Origin: Drechslerella dactyloides
Lineage: Eukaryota > Ascomycota > Orbiliomycetes > Orbiliales > Orbiliaceae
Assembly (NCBI GenBank): GCA_020064725.1
Contig: JAGTWJ010000002.1
Coordinates: forward strand, 4,960,001-5,024,000
Length of the DNA stretch: 64,000 nucleotides
Reading direction: 5' to 3'
This document shows positions 22,328 to 33,499 of the stretch, in pieces. The notes beneath the pieces were generated by a model. It worked only from the letters and a program-made list of their open reading frames with translations, did not search any database and was not told the DNA's origin. Both the position numbers and the translations under genes were made by a program. Position 1 is the stretch's first letter, and each line of letters starts with the position of its first letter.

Positions 22328-23881
22328 GGTGTCGGCTGTGTTGTTGTGGTATTCTGTGGGGCGGGTGCCAAAAGTCGAGCTGGGAGCTTGGCCACGGCTT
22401 GGAGATTGCGGGCCAAGTGGTCTTGGGAGGAGTGCGACCAGTGGAGTGCAAGGGAATCCTTTATATCTCGTCTCTCGATCTCAGGTACCTTTGTCCGCGT
22501 AGCTGTTGACGTTTCTTCCCTCAAAACTGAGCTTCCGGAGACCAAGGCGCCCTGGTCGGCGTTCATTAGTTTGGTCAGGCGTGCGGAGTAGCGGCACGTT
22601 GCAACGTTATATAACGTTATCGCCCAACGCCGTCACGAAGTCAGGACTCCAGTCGGCGCACGAAATCTATACCCAACTTCCAGACCTCGTCTGCAGTCCC
22701 CAAATTAACGAAATCGCGGTAACGTATATAGTATTACGCAAACACGTTAACACGGCCTGATTGGAGGTCGAAAGCTGTCACAGCCACTGCTCAAGGGACC
22801 TGTCAGACCAGCATCGAGGCTACGTAAGCCTTTGTAGCTCCTAACAGTCGACCAGTAAAGCCTTCTGGAAGACTGGCCTCGCGAGGCACGAGACACATAT
22901 TATTGTGTGCAGCCACAGCAATGGTCTCCAAGAATGTTTGAGCAAGTGCGAATTCATGTTCCGCTTGCAGGGTTCCTTCGCGAGATTGGAAAGAATGCCG
23001 CATTCAGAGTGCGGCTTGCGCGCCAAAGCGACGGATATGGCCACAGGGATTCATGTTCCTCGTGAGTCAAAGGTTTGAGTGCGATGTGCCTCAAAAGCCC
23101 TTTCCCACGAGGAATTCAAGCATCCCCAGGGTTCTTGCCACTCGAATGGAAGAGCCAGGCGCTTATGTTCCTGGGACCGAGCCGTCAACCGTAGACATGC
23201 TGCAGCCAATCGCCAGCCGGAAGGCAAAGAGATCGCGAAAATCCGCCCCCAGAGCGTGGCAGCCATACGACGCCGCCGCCTGAGACCAGCGCTCGGGACC
23301 GACTAGGCCGTAAGCTGATAGCGTCGTGCCGGTTCGGCCAGGGCTGCCAGACGGTATTTTTAGTCTCGGCTTCTGGGCGCCGGCTTGGGATGACGTACCG
23401 ACACACGCCTTACATCAGCACTTGTACATTGTCCCGGCGCATTGCACCTCGCGCGCGACGGACCGGCGGACCCTTCTCGCGGGAGCAGGAGGAATGGCGA
23501 CGGATTGCAGCATGGGTCGGACGCATGCGAGCAATATCGCACGGGGATGCGAAGAATCGAGCGACGGGCCGGCCGTGACAAAGAAGCTGAATCGGCCGTT
23601 GGAGGGACAATGCGTCAAGGACCGCGATTGGAGCCAAGCGGCGCTAGCAGGCTGGGCTGCAGGCAGTCATCACCAGTGCACCACCGCCACCTTTGAAGCT
23701 GCTTCATCTTGTCATCCGCCTCCCACCCTTCTTCATCCCGCTCCTCCGCCTACTCCTGCTCCTGCTCACCATCTCGCCATCATCTCGCGATCCATCGTGA
23801 ATACACTCGTACACCCCGTTCGATAGCCGTCTTCCATCCGACACACGCCGAATCTCCCGAAACCCTCCAGCGCCGCCCTCG
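22328..23881. other. Divergent promoter region
   Basis: Upstream of both the FAD monooxygenase (left) and the patatin-like gene (right). From about 23340 it becomes GC-rich, then C/T-rich to 23880, typical of a fungal leader. Several open frames there are compositional; none has a motif. Confidence 0.5.
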
Positions 23882-26295
23882 ATGGCCGGCAACCTCAACC
23901 ATCCCGCTGGCGTCGCAGGCTTCGTCCCGCCATACCCGGTGACCCCTCCAGCCACTCCGGGTCACTCGCAGCCAGGCTACTTCCAGCCTGCCGGGACGTC
24001 TACCGCCGCTCCAGCATCGCAAGCTCCCCCTCCGAGGCCACCAAAGTTGCCAAACTCACCTTCACCAGCGACGACCAACGGCAACCCGTTACTCCCTCCG
24101 TTGCCACCCCGGGCAAACCCTCATCAGAACGAGCGGCCGACTCCTCCCCCAAAGACCTACCATGGCCCATCGAGTTCTCTGCCGAGACTACCGCAGATAC
24201 CCCAGCCTTCGGACGACCAGCCTCCCCGTCGCAAGTCAGACGAACACAGCCAACGATGGCAGACGCCAAACCAAATGCCGGCCCCTCCATCCTCTTTCAT
24301 CCCCCCGCAAATCAACAACATGCCGCCGCCGCCGCCTCCCAAGCAGCCAGCCGCCCAGAATGCCGTATACAACACGCCCGACTTTCGAGCAAGCCAAGCG
24401 GGATTATCGAACGACGGCCAAGCCAATGGCGATGCTCGGCGGACGAAATCCAAGAGCGACTCAAAAAATACAAAGGGAAAGGCACATCTTGGTGAAATGG
24501 AACGAATGAGGAGGGGCAAAAATGCGACTCGGTCGCGCCTACGAATTCTGTCGCTAGGTACCGATTGCTATCACCCAAATTGACCTGTGCTTCCGACTAA
24601 CATTTTACCTCTATTATAGATGGCGGCGGTATTCGTGGTTATTCGACACTTCTACTTTTAGAGGCTCTCATGCACGCGATATTTCTCGAAATACACGGCA
24701 GGGAACCCCGTCGAGGCGAAGAGGTGACCAAGCCATGCGAAGTTTTCGATCTGATCGGTGGAACCGGTACGGGCGGTCTAATCGCCATCATGCTCGGCCG
24801 TCTACGCATGTCGGTGCAAACCTGCAAGGATGTCTACACCCGTATGACCCGATATGTCTTTGAAACGGATAAGCGATTTGTGGGTATACCTTACGGAGAG
24901 ACTCTGTACAAAGCCTCGAAATTAGAAAGAGCAATTCGAACAGTGGTTCACGAAAGGACAAAACACGACCATCTGGACCTCAATATGGAGATGGATTCCG
25001 ATGATGAGGACTGGGATCTGGAACCCGGTGGTGGTCTCTATGACGACGACGAAAAAGAACTCGAGAGGCGTATGAGTATGATGGGGCGGACGGATAGCAT
25101 CAGAGAGATCGCCGAAGCAAGTAGGATAACAAGCGCCGATGGTCCGAGGAGACTACGCTACGGCAATGCTGAGGCACTGATGCACGACAAGCGCAAAGGG
25201 CGCTGCAAAACGTAAGACTCCTCAAACAAAACATCTACTCTATGCGATAGAATCTTGCTGACATGGTCGTGTAGAATGGTCACTGCAGTTTATCGAGGGT
25301 CCTCCGACGCCTCCACGCCAGCCATCTTTCGAACCTACTCTTCAGGCGTCGAGTCCATGTCGTATCCCGATTGCAGGATCTGGCAAGCTGGCCGTGCCAC
25401 ATGCGCAACTCTGGCGGCGTTCAAACCCCTCCGAATCAACCAGGACGTGTTTTTAGACGAAGGGACCGGGCGCTACAATCCTACACCGACCGTCCTCGAA
25501 GAAGCTTGCGTGAACGAGTGGCCAGGGAGGGAAATTGGATTGGTTGTCTCTCTTGGAACGGGAAAACGGCCCCAAGGTGCTCAGAAGGGTGACAACAAAG
25601 CTCAGTGGTGGGAAAACCTCGGGACGAGCCTGGATCAATTCACGCAAGCCCGGCGACGTTTGATGAGGAAAATCGATTACTGCGAAACAACGCATCTGCA
25701 TGTTCTCAACGAGGAGCTCAGCAAGTACGGCATCAGCAAGAACAGATACTTCCGATTCAATGTAGACACCGGAGTTGGCGAAGTTGCCATGAACGAATGG
25801 TCTCGACTGAGCGAAGTCAGCACAGGCACACGAGTGTACCTTTCGGGCAAGGAAGTCAGCGTTGGCATGAAAGAGTGCGCCAGGCGGATGGCCAAGCTGA
25901 CCAGGGACAAGTGGAAGAAGAAAATTGCGGCAGATGGCGGTATTCTGGCTGACGATAAGAAAGGGGTGCTGGTAGGCCCTGATGGAGTTAATATGGAGGC
26001 GACTGCAAACGGCCCTGTCCCGACGGTCTATTACGAGATGGCAGGAGACGTCCCCTCCCAGCCGGCTATGGCCGCGTCGATTATGAGCCCGCCGCCGCGG
26101 GAGCAGAGACCAGAAGACATTCAGCTGCAGAATCAGCAGCTGGAGCAAATGTTCGGTGGAAAGCAGCAACAATTGGAACCCGTGGAGATGCCAGCAGCTC
26201 CCAGAATTCCAGCGATCAGAATCACGCCTCCGAGCGTGAAGAGACAGACAGCCAGAAGCTCCGGCATCGATTTGCCGCACGAAGTCCCGGAGTAG
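23882..26295 (+). CDS. Patatin-like protein lacking the nucleophile serine
   Basis: Exons 23882-24557, 24620-25211 and 25275-26295 give 763 codons (762 aa). The first 220 residues are Pro/Ser/Gln-rich and likely disordered. The patatin domain begins with ILSLDGGGIRGYSTL, the oxyanion-hole glycines (about 222-236), restored by intron 1. The nucleophile elbow reads IGGTGTGGL, so the usual GTSTGG serine is Gly at residue 275. The Asp loop is FLDEGTGRYNPT where active members usually have DGG or DGA; an Asp is kept but its surroundings differ. An acidic insert (MDSDDEDWDLE, then DDDEKELE) interrupts the domain before CKTMVTAV. The C-terminus is Gln/Pro-rich. Active patatins hydrolyse acyl lipids; this one may be catalytically dead and act in binding or signalling. 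No signal peptide, so cytosolic or membrane-associated. Confidence 0.9.
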
Positions 26296-27926
26296 ATTAC
26301 TATCTTGTCAAACAAACATAAAAGGATAGGACACTTGGTTTCGGACTTATTTCCAATTCTGGGAATATAGCTTTGGACCCTATCATTTGCATATTCCTTT
26401 TGAGCCGGGCGGTCATCAATCCAGGCTCGCTAGCAACGGCGCCAGCCGCCGCCGGCGCTAGATCAAGCGGGATGTGGGTTGTACTTTTGAAGTTTTACGA
26501 CGTGGCGCATCTCAATGTTGGTTTTCCTGTTTTTCGATCTTCCTACGGCGTATAGAAGGCATGGAAAGCTTGTGATAGTTATTCTGGGCGAAAACGGCTC
26601 TTTTGCATGGCGGGTTCAAGGTATGATGTCTGCGTGAAATGGAGCATGAACTGCCACGGATTTTGTTGGGATGCAACTGTATGTACACTAACGATAAGAC
26701 ACGAATCGACGAACGCAATCCTATAATTCAAATGTATCGAATTTTGTGGCTGGTGGGGGTGATGGTGTGTCCCCGGGTGTTGGAAATAGACACCTACAGA
26801 AGTTAGGTTTACAGAAGCTGCCCGGCAGTGTCTGAATGCAACGTAATTTATGTTATAACCTCGGATCTGTAAATACTTAAGTACCCTCTGAGAATGAAAC
26901 CGTGACACTAGCGTGGTCTGTTGGGTGCTCAAGCGAATACAGCTAAAAAAATGCAACATCTTTTGCTACAATGATTCTAACCATCGACGTATATAAGATT
27001 CCGCATTTACACTGATGTTGGCAGGCTTGACACGGCTAACGGTTGGCGAACGTTCGAACCCGTGCCGCAATTGCAAGCGGTATATAAATGCAATTGCAAG
27101 CTAACCGACATTGCTTCGCACGTGAAGTCTGAAACTTGTGCAAAACAAGCTGTAGAAGTGGTTGCGGCGCGGGTGAGTCTCGGTAGATTACTTATAGGGA
27201 GCCGACAAGCCCGAATATTCTATCGATCTCGAGGACTCGATCAATGATCCATCACATACCCGATCGCGATTCGATTAACATATACTGTATCTATAGGCTC
27301 TATGCCAGATCCCCGCGGCAGCAGCTTCCCGCACGTGCATGCACTCCAACCTCCCGGACAGATTTTTAATAATACGCCCTTGGTAGCTTGGGTTTAATTT
27401 GGTTCTCTGTCAACATAGTCCTTCCAGCTGGCCAGAATTTTGTATAATCTTTGGGAATACACATATATCAGACGGCCGATTGAACATATCTAGGACGCTA
27501 CGAGGGACGGACCGGTGTCGATACGTGCACGAACAGCTATGGCAAGTTCGAATTCAACACTGACGTCGTTGGCCACCCTGGAATCGCGATCCGAGTCGCC
27601 AAGATATTCGAGTTTGTCCTCCATGATAATCGCAAATTTATTATCAGCGGTATGCCTCGAACGATGGACGGATATGGTCACAATGGCGAACGCTCTGAGA
27701 AACGCTCTGCTCGGGAAAATATGGTCATGGCTCAGTTCACCATTTGCGTATTGGGAATGGATTCTCCGACGGAGGGAAAAGGCTGGCCCAGAGCAGGTGT
27801 GTGGTCTTGCATTCAATTTACTCTGCTTTCGTGGATGTCTCCAGGAGTATCGATAAATGGTTGGTGGCGGGAAGTTGCAAGATGTAGGCATAATCGCATA
27901 ACCCCGGGATATAAGCTAACACCGAA
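26296..27926. other. Spacer containing the unresolved 5' part of the next gene
   Basis: 26296-27480 shows no gene. At 27480-27926 several frames are open on both strands, and a branch site (gctaacac near 27917) plus acceptor (ttgcag ending at 27948) show that an intron ends just before the next coding block; at least one upstream exon must lie here. Candidate donors are GTGTGT at 27798 and GTATCG near 27847, but I cannot choose between them. Confidence 0.45.
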
Positions 27927-28580
27927 ATGTGTAACTCGGCCTTGCAGGTCATATTCAGTGTCGATGAGGACGATGGCACGATTGTTGAGACGCTTCAGAA
28001 AGGCACGATCAATATACAGATGCTGTCCGTGACGCCATTCTCGCGTCGACAGAGAGCTGTTCAATTTGGAAAGCCGAACCCGATCCAATACGGACAATCG
28101 TTCGATTGCCACGACCATGGGAACTCGTCTACGGGGGCACTGTACGACGACATTCTGCCAGCCATTGAGACGCTGGCTAATTTCCCAGAAAAATCCGACT
28201 GTAAAGCGCTACCGGACGGCTGCTACCTGCAAGCCTGCTCAGGCACAGCGGGCATTTATCTGTGTAACAAAAGCCTGGCCAAACCAGTCCAGATCAAGTG
28301 CCAGTACATAGAGAGGATCGCGCGAGAAGTGTACACCAACTACATTGGGCTGCACCAGGACCAGAATACGGTGCTGGACTTCTGCCGGCGCGTGGTGCCG
28401 ATTACGACGATGACGGGGCCGAAGGGCCGCGAGTACACTGGGAACAGCTTTCGAAAGAAGGAGTTTGCGACGGCGGTGGGGGACGATATGTGGAGTCTCC
28501 AGATCAATCGGACGGGAGAGTGCTATGCGGACCAGACGCAGCCGAGGGGCATCGACGACCAGCTTCGGTTGGGTGGGTAG
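27927..28580 (+). CDS. Cysteine-containing protein of unknown function, 5' end unresolved
   Basis: The open block ends at a clear stop at 28580. The coordinates given start at the first in-frame ATG, but a branch site and a CTTGCAG acceptor at 27942-27948 suggest the exon really begins at 27949 and that the ATG is intronic. The protein contains SFDCHDHG, then a cysteine pattern CKALPDGCYLQACSG..IYLCNK..IKCQYI..FCRR that resembles small secreted fungal proteins of the 'I-x-L-C-N' type. Those normally carry a signal peptide, expected here on the missing upstream exon. I do not recognise the family. GC-rich third positions from 28300 on differ from the first part, but the frame continues. Confidence 0.55.
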   Translation: MCNSALQVIFSVDEDDGTIVETLQKGTINIQMLSVTPFSRRQRAVQFGKPNPIQYGQSFDCHDHGNSSTGALYDDILPAIETLANFPEKSDCKALPDGCYLQACSGTAGIYLCNKSLAKPVQIKCQYIERIAREVYTNYIGLHQDQNTVLDFCRRVVPITTMTGPKGREYTGNSFRKKEFATAVGDDMWSLQINRTGECYADQTQPRGIDDQLRLGG

Positions 28581-29786
28581 AACGTTAGTCGTTGTCGTGA
28601 ATTTATGTCAAGAGTATTGTGATATTAGCTAGGCGCACTTTGGGTTTATAGCAGGCAGCGTGTACTGTGTACCGATAATTTAATTGACTATTTAATCAAC
28701 TTCTTTGCAGGCTTGGTGTCGCGAGAATTGTTTTCTCGAAATGCGTTGCTTAAGTCAGCACGCCACGCGGGCAGATGCCGATATACCGCTAGACGGGTAG
28801 ACGGATCTGAACTGTCACGAACTGCAGGGGACGCGTCAGCGGTCTTGCTAACCGTATCGGCGGGCATGCCGAGGACATCTTGGTTGTCCAGCGGCTTCAA
28901 TAGCTACGGGCTCTGATCTGCTCCGCGCGTGGACGGTTGGCGTTCTGGGCGCAACGGGGCATTACTCGGGGTCTGCGTATGAGGATGAGGATGCAATGCA
29001 ATGCTGTCTTGTACACCGAGTGAGCCGTTGTTACACACGCCGGGATCTATCGATACAACGAGTCCGCACTCGTCGGACGTCACGTCGCGTCGACGAAAAG
29101 CGTGTTTCCGTACAGCGCAACAGCCTCAGACCCAAGATCCAGCCTCGCGCCTAGCCACGACGAGATCACGGCCCAGAGATTTGACTCGGAGTTCGGCAAC
29201 AGCACTCGTCCTGTTGGCTGGCGGGCTGCAGTCCCGTCGCCTGTTTGGGCAGCGCCCCTGCTTCTTCACCAGGCCGCTAGCGCGAAGAACTCGTCATCCA
29301 TCTGGACCCGTCGCGCGAGAACAGAAGATATATCGCCCCAGGCGCCCAACCGACAGGCCATGGCGACCGTCCCCAATATCCGCCCAGTCTGCCCTCTCGC
29401 AAAGCCTCCCTCATCGGTTCATGACCCTTTGGGGGCTCGGTCGGGCTCAGTCGAGGCAGCCTGTCTAGTCCATTGCATCCGCGCATCCATGCCCTTTTAA
29501 TCGGAGCGTACGACACCGCACCGGACCTTCATTGCATATCGCAAGCCTTCCAACAAACAGTCCGTCCCAACGTTCGCTCGCCTGGCCGCATGCTCCTTCT
29601 GCCTATGGAATCTTGACCAACGGCCTCCTTTCCTTGCCGTCGTTTCTTTTTCCCCCTCTCCGTTGTTTCGTGTCGGCCCCAATGTAGCCTCTTTGGTCGG
29701 CTTGACTGTTTACACAAACAATGAGGATCTCGAATCGCAAGTCGTCGGCGGCATGTCCCACGGCTTTTGGTAGCTTGTCTCCTCAC
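28581..29786. other. Promoter and leader of aspartic protease gene
   Basis: No gene seen. 29040-29700 is C/T- and CG-rich. Open frames at 29001-29468 and 29102-29500 are compositional. The in-frame Met at 29721 is not used in my model because the next Met starts a signal peptide. Confidence 0.45.
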
Positions 29787-31788
29787 ATGCGGCCCACCGT
29801 CCTGGTTGCGATCCTCTTAACCTTTCTCCCCCATGCAGCTGCAGTCTTGGCGCCAGCAGTGCCGCCGCCGCCTCCGCGTGTTCTGCCCGTCCGATTCCAG
29901 AAGTCCGGGCCGTTGGCGGCCAGGCGCCTTTCGGCCAAAGGGCCCCGAGCTGGCGATCTAGCTGCCCAGGACAGACGCCAGCTTAAGATCAGAGGCGACA
30001 GGGACGACAGCCTATCTGACGAAACTGTCCACCAACCACTTCAGAATAAGGTTCGTGCTTCTTTCTTTTTCTTTTTTTTTTTTTTTTTGTGGTGGCGCGG
30101 TTGGCCAATCCAATTGGTCTTGACATTGTACCTCTACGCTCGAATACATATACAAGGGCCGATGCCCCCCCTCTACGCCTCTACGCATTTATGATTCACA
30201 AGAGTTCCACGCCGCCGATTCTTTCTATATATCTTCTGACACGCGACTGCTGGCAAAAATGACAGGGCATCCTATACCTCGCAAACGTAACGGTTGGGAC
30301 CCCGCCGCAGCCGATGCAGCTGCAGATTGACACCGCGAGTTCGGACATATGGGTTCTCTCAAAGTCGATACCGGCCTGCTTCCAACCTAATAGCTATGAC
30401 CTCTATTCTTCGAGCTGTAGCTTCGGATCCTGTGAGTCTCTTACACTGATATCCAGATATCGTTCGAAATGCTTCCTGGTCTATACACAAAGTTCAATGT
30501 TAAAGGATGCGAATTCTGATACACCTTGCTAGTCGACCCTCCAGAATCCCGTACCTTCAACCTCCTGGGCAAGGATCGCTTTGGTATCGTCTACGTAGAC
30601 GGCACCAGTGCCGTCGGAGATTATGCGGCTGATACATTCTCAGTTGGAGGGGCTACAGTCCAAGGGATGCAAATCGGGGTCGCCAAGGAAACGAATCTGT
30701 CCTATGGGGTTATGGGTGTCGGGTTCGAGGGCGACCAGGCTAGTGTCACCCCTGGAGGTATGGGAAGATACCCGAGCCTGGTGAGCAGGATGGTCTCACA
30801 AGGACTCATTAAATCGAGAGCTTTTAGCCTTTGGCTCGACGATCTAGGTGCGGCACTACTTCCATGTCCGACTTCAAGTACGACTTGGGGTTTTCTTCTC
30901 GATCGATACTGACACTATCGATAGCCTCCGACACCGGGTCCATCCTCTTCGGAGGGGTCGATACAGCGAGGTTTATCGGAAATCTCACCACCATACCAAT
31001 AGAACTAGCACCGGGCCAAACGGAGCCACTGGCCTTCGCGATCCCTCTGACAGCAGTAGCATTTTCCGACGGCAGATCGCACATCAATATCACTTCGAAG
31101 TATCTTCCAGCAGTTGTCGTCCTCGATTCCGGCAGCAGCCTGACATTTCTGCCGCATCCCATTGCCTCATCGCTGGCAAATCAATTCTCTGCAAAATTCT
31201 CGCACCAACTGAACTTGTATGTTATCGATTGCCACTTCCCGAGTCAAAATGCGTTTGTGGAGTATTCTTTCTCGTTCGTCATGAGTATCAGGGTCCCTGT
31301 GTCAGAGCTCATCTTGCCCCTGACCCAGTACTCTGGAGGCGCTGCGAAGGGTATGGATGGCTCGGATATATGCGTGCTGGGTATACTACCGTCGAATAGC
31401 TCCATCAGTTTGTTCGGCGATACGTTTTTGAGATCTGGTGAGTTGGACCCACTTCGTCAATTAAGGCCGAGGTATGCTGGGTGAGCTGACGTTTGGTGAC
31501 ATGACAGCTTATATCGTATATGACCTGGATAACAAACGGATAGCGATGGCACAAACGGAATTCAATCCCCGTGGGCAGAATATTGAAGAAATCGGAGTGG
31601 GATGGGATGGTATACCCTACGTAGGCATCGAAGCGATGACGATAATGGCCACGCAAACTATAGATGTGACGAGCACGGCACACACCGGAGCTGTGGCAAA
31701 GTCTGCCGCCTCTCTCACGGCTGCCTCGGAAGTGTGGGAATATCTGCTGGCATTTACAATGGTAATCTGGGTTTTGGCGTCGGCGTAA
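29787..31788 (+). CDS. Pepsin-like aspartic protease, probably GPI-anchored (yapsin/candidapepsin type)
   Basis: Exons 29787-30050, 30266-30431, 30533-30847, 30925-31437 and 31508-31788 give 513 codons (512 aa). The N-terminus is a signal peptide (MRPTVLVAILLTFLPHAAAV) and is followed by a basic propeptide (RRLSAKGPR, RRQLKIR). The first active-site motif is IDTASSDIWVL, with Ala where DTGS is usual; the second is VVLDSGSSLTFLP, canonical. Splicing restores DLASDTGSILFGGVD and FLRSAYIVYDLDN, both family signatures. The end is Ser/Ala-rich and then hydrophobic (YLLAFTMVIWVLASA), fitting GPI attachment. Such enzymes process wall and secreted proteins at the cell surface. Intron 1 contains a run of about 20 T. 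An alternative start at 29721 would add 22 residues before the signal sequence. Confidence 0.9.
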
Positions 31789-32145
31789 CATTTTACATTT
31801 AATCTGGAGTTAGTTGATCATAGAAAAGTTCTTTGCCTTTTGGCTATTGATGGTAGCGCCGTCAATTGAATCTGAATCCCAACCAGCGGTCTCTCGTGCC
31901 CGTTATCGTGACATCCAAGCTCAATATCGGCATATTGTACTGAGCGCAGGGGCCCGCGTCTTATTGGCGCCAAGAACTCTCAAGATGATGCCATCATTCC
32001 TAGGAATTCAACACCCTCAACGCTCCCAACACTGCCAAATTTGCCAAACTAGGAGGCCTGAGGAGGCCAGCCGAGTAAGTCAATCCAGTACAATTCACAT
32101 CCCGTCTACCCACGCAGTCTATAATAACGTCCGAGATAGCTCGAG
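31789..32145. other. Short intergenic spacer
   Basis: 357 bases between the protease stop and the DUF1275 start, serving as terminator and promoter; no other feature seen. Confidence 0.5.
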
Positions 32146-33132
32146 ATGGCAGAACTCGGGCACGTAAAATTGGAGGAAGAAGCTGCATTGCCGGCGACGT
32201 CGGACCTGCCGCAAGGGCAGCTACAAGCGCCGGCTGTCGGCTGGCTGCGACGTTTCCGGCGCTACAACGCGGCGCAGGTCGACAAAAGGTGGACGTCGAT
32301 TCCGGTCCTCGCGACGAGCTATGTCAGCGGGCTTACCGACAGCGCGGCGTATAACGCCTGGAGCTGCTTTATCAGCATGCAGACAGGTATGATCCCACAA
32401 TATGACTACCCAGTCATCCACTTCGCCCGACTGCGATAGGGCGGTCGAAAACGCACTCCGCGTATGCCTTTCGAGTTTCATGCCGCTCACTATCTGACCG
32501 GTATTCTGTCACCAGGAAACACGGTCTTTGTCGGCCTCGGGGCCTCGCACCAGCCGCTGAACAAGCCAATGGGCTGGCTGAGCTCGCTGCTGTCCATAAC
32601 ATGCTTTATGATTGGCGTGGCCTCCATCGCCTTCTGCAGTCGCAAGGCCGGGTCGATGCTTCGCGGGACGCTCGTTGCGTCGTTCTTTCTGCAAGCGGTT
32701 TTCATAATCATCGCTGCAGCGCTAGTGCAGAGTAAAGTCGTGCCGATTGCGTCGGCAGCGGAGCAAGAGTCGGGAAGGACGGAGTATCACTATATCGCAC
32801 TGGTTCCACTAGCTTTCCTCGCCTTCCAGGCCGGTGGTCAAATTGTCGTGTCGAGAGCCTTCGGACACAATCACATTCCTTCCATCGTCCTCACCAGCCT
32901 GTACTCGGATCTGGTCGCAGACCCGCTGTTCTTCCAGCCGGTGAACGTGAAAAGGAACGAAAGAACTGCAAGCGCCGTTTTAGTCCTCACCGGGGCGATA
33001 ACTGGCGGGTGGATTATGAGAAACTCCAGCATGGCAGCAGTATTATGGTTCGCGGCGGGCATCAAATTCGTGATCATGCTCACTTTTATGGCCTGGCCGT
33101 CGGAGAAGTCCAAGGACATATCACTCGATTAA
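32146..33132 (+). CDS. DUF1275/YoaK-family membrane protein
   Basis: Exons 32146-32386 and 32516-33132 give 286 codons (285 aa). After a polar N-terminus the motif SYVSGLTDSAAYNAW..MQTGNTVFVGLG appears, formed across the intron, which is diagnostic for the DUF1275 (YoaK) family. About six hydrophobic segments follow, including LSITCFMIGVASIAF, LVASFFLQAVFIIIAAAL and IALVPLAFLAFQAGGQIVVSRAFG, then ASAVLVLTGAITGGWIM and a last segment before a charged end. Family members are common in fungal clusters and stress-related loci; transport function is presumed but not shown. The donor is GTATGA and the acceptor ACCAG. Confidence 0.93.
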
Positions 33133-33499
33133 AGGCATCTGTTATGGTGAACTAAGTCCGGGTATAGGACGACTTGCCGATTTCCATCTAGCGGATATAC
33201 ATGGAACAGGCATGTGTGGACATTTACTTCAAAAAGCATTCATCACTACTCGAAGAGGTAGATGCTACCAAGAGACCTGTGTCAGTACTGTACACATGCC
33301 AGCACTAGCTTCACATTTCATCCCATCTATAGATTGTATATCTAGCTTCATAACATGCATGATATCAACTTGAACGATTTCAGAACTCTATGGCCGAATT
33401 CATCGCAACCACCTGCAAGCTGCGCACAAGACGCCGATTTTTTAGTATGAATTCATACAGCATACAGCAGCGACGCCGCAGATGGCGCTATTTTGCTAT
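33133..33499. other. Convergent 3' spacer
   Basis: Between the stops of DUF1275 and the Egh16-like gene; AT-rich, no gene. Confidence 0.5.

Noticed and set aside
23326..23826. 166-residue open frame before the patatin-like gene
   Set aside because: Lies in a C/T- and CG-rich leader with open frames on both strands; no motif.
27490..27891. 133-residue minus-strand open frame
   Set aside because: Antisense to a region that needs a plus-strand exon for the next gene; no motif or splice support.
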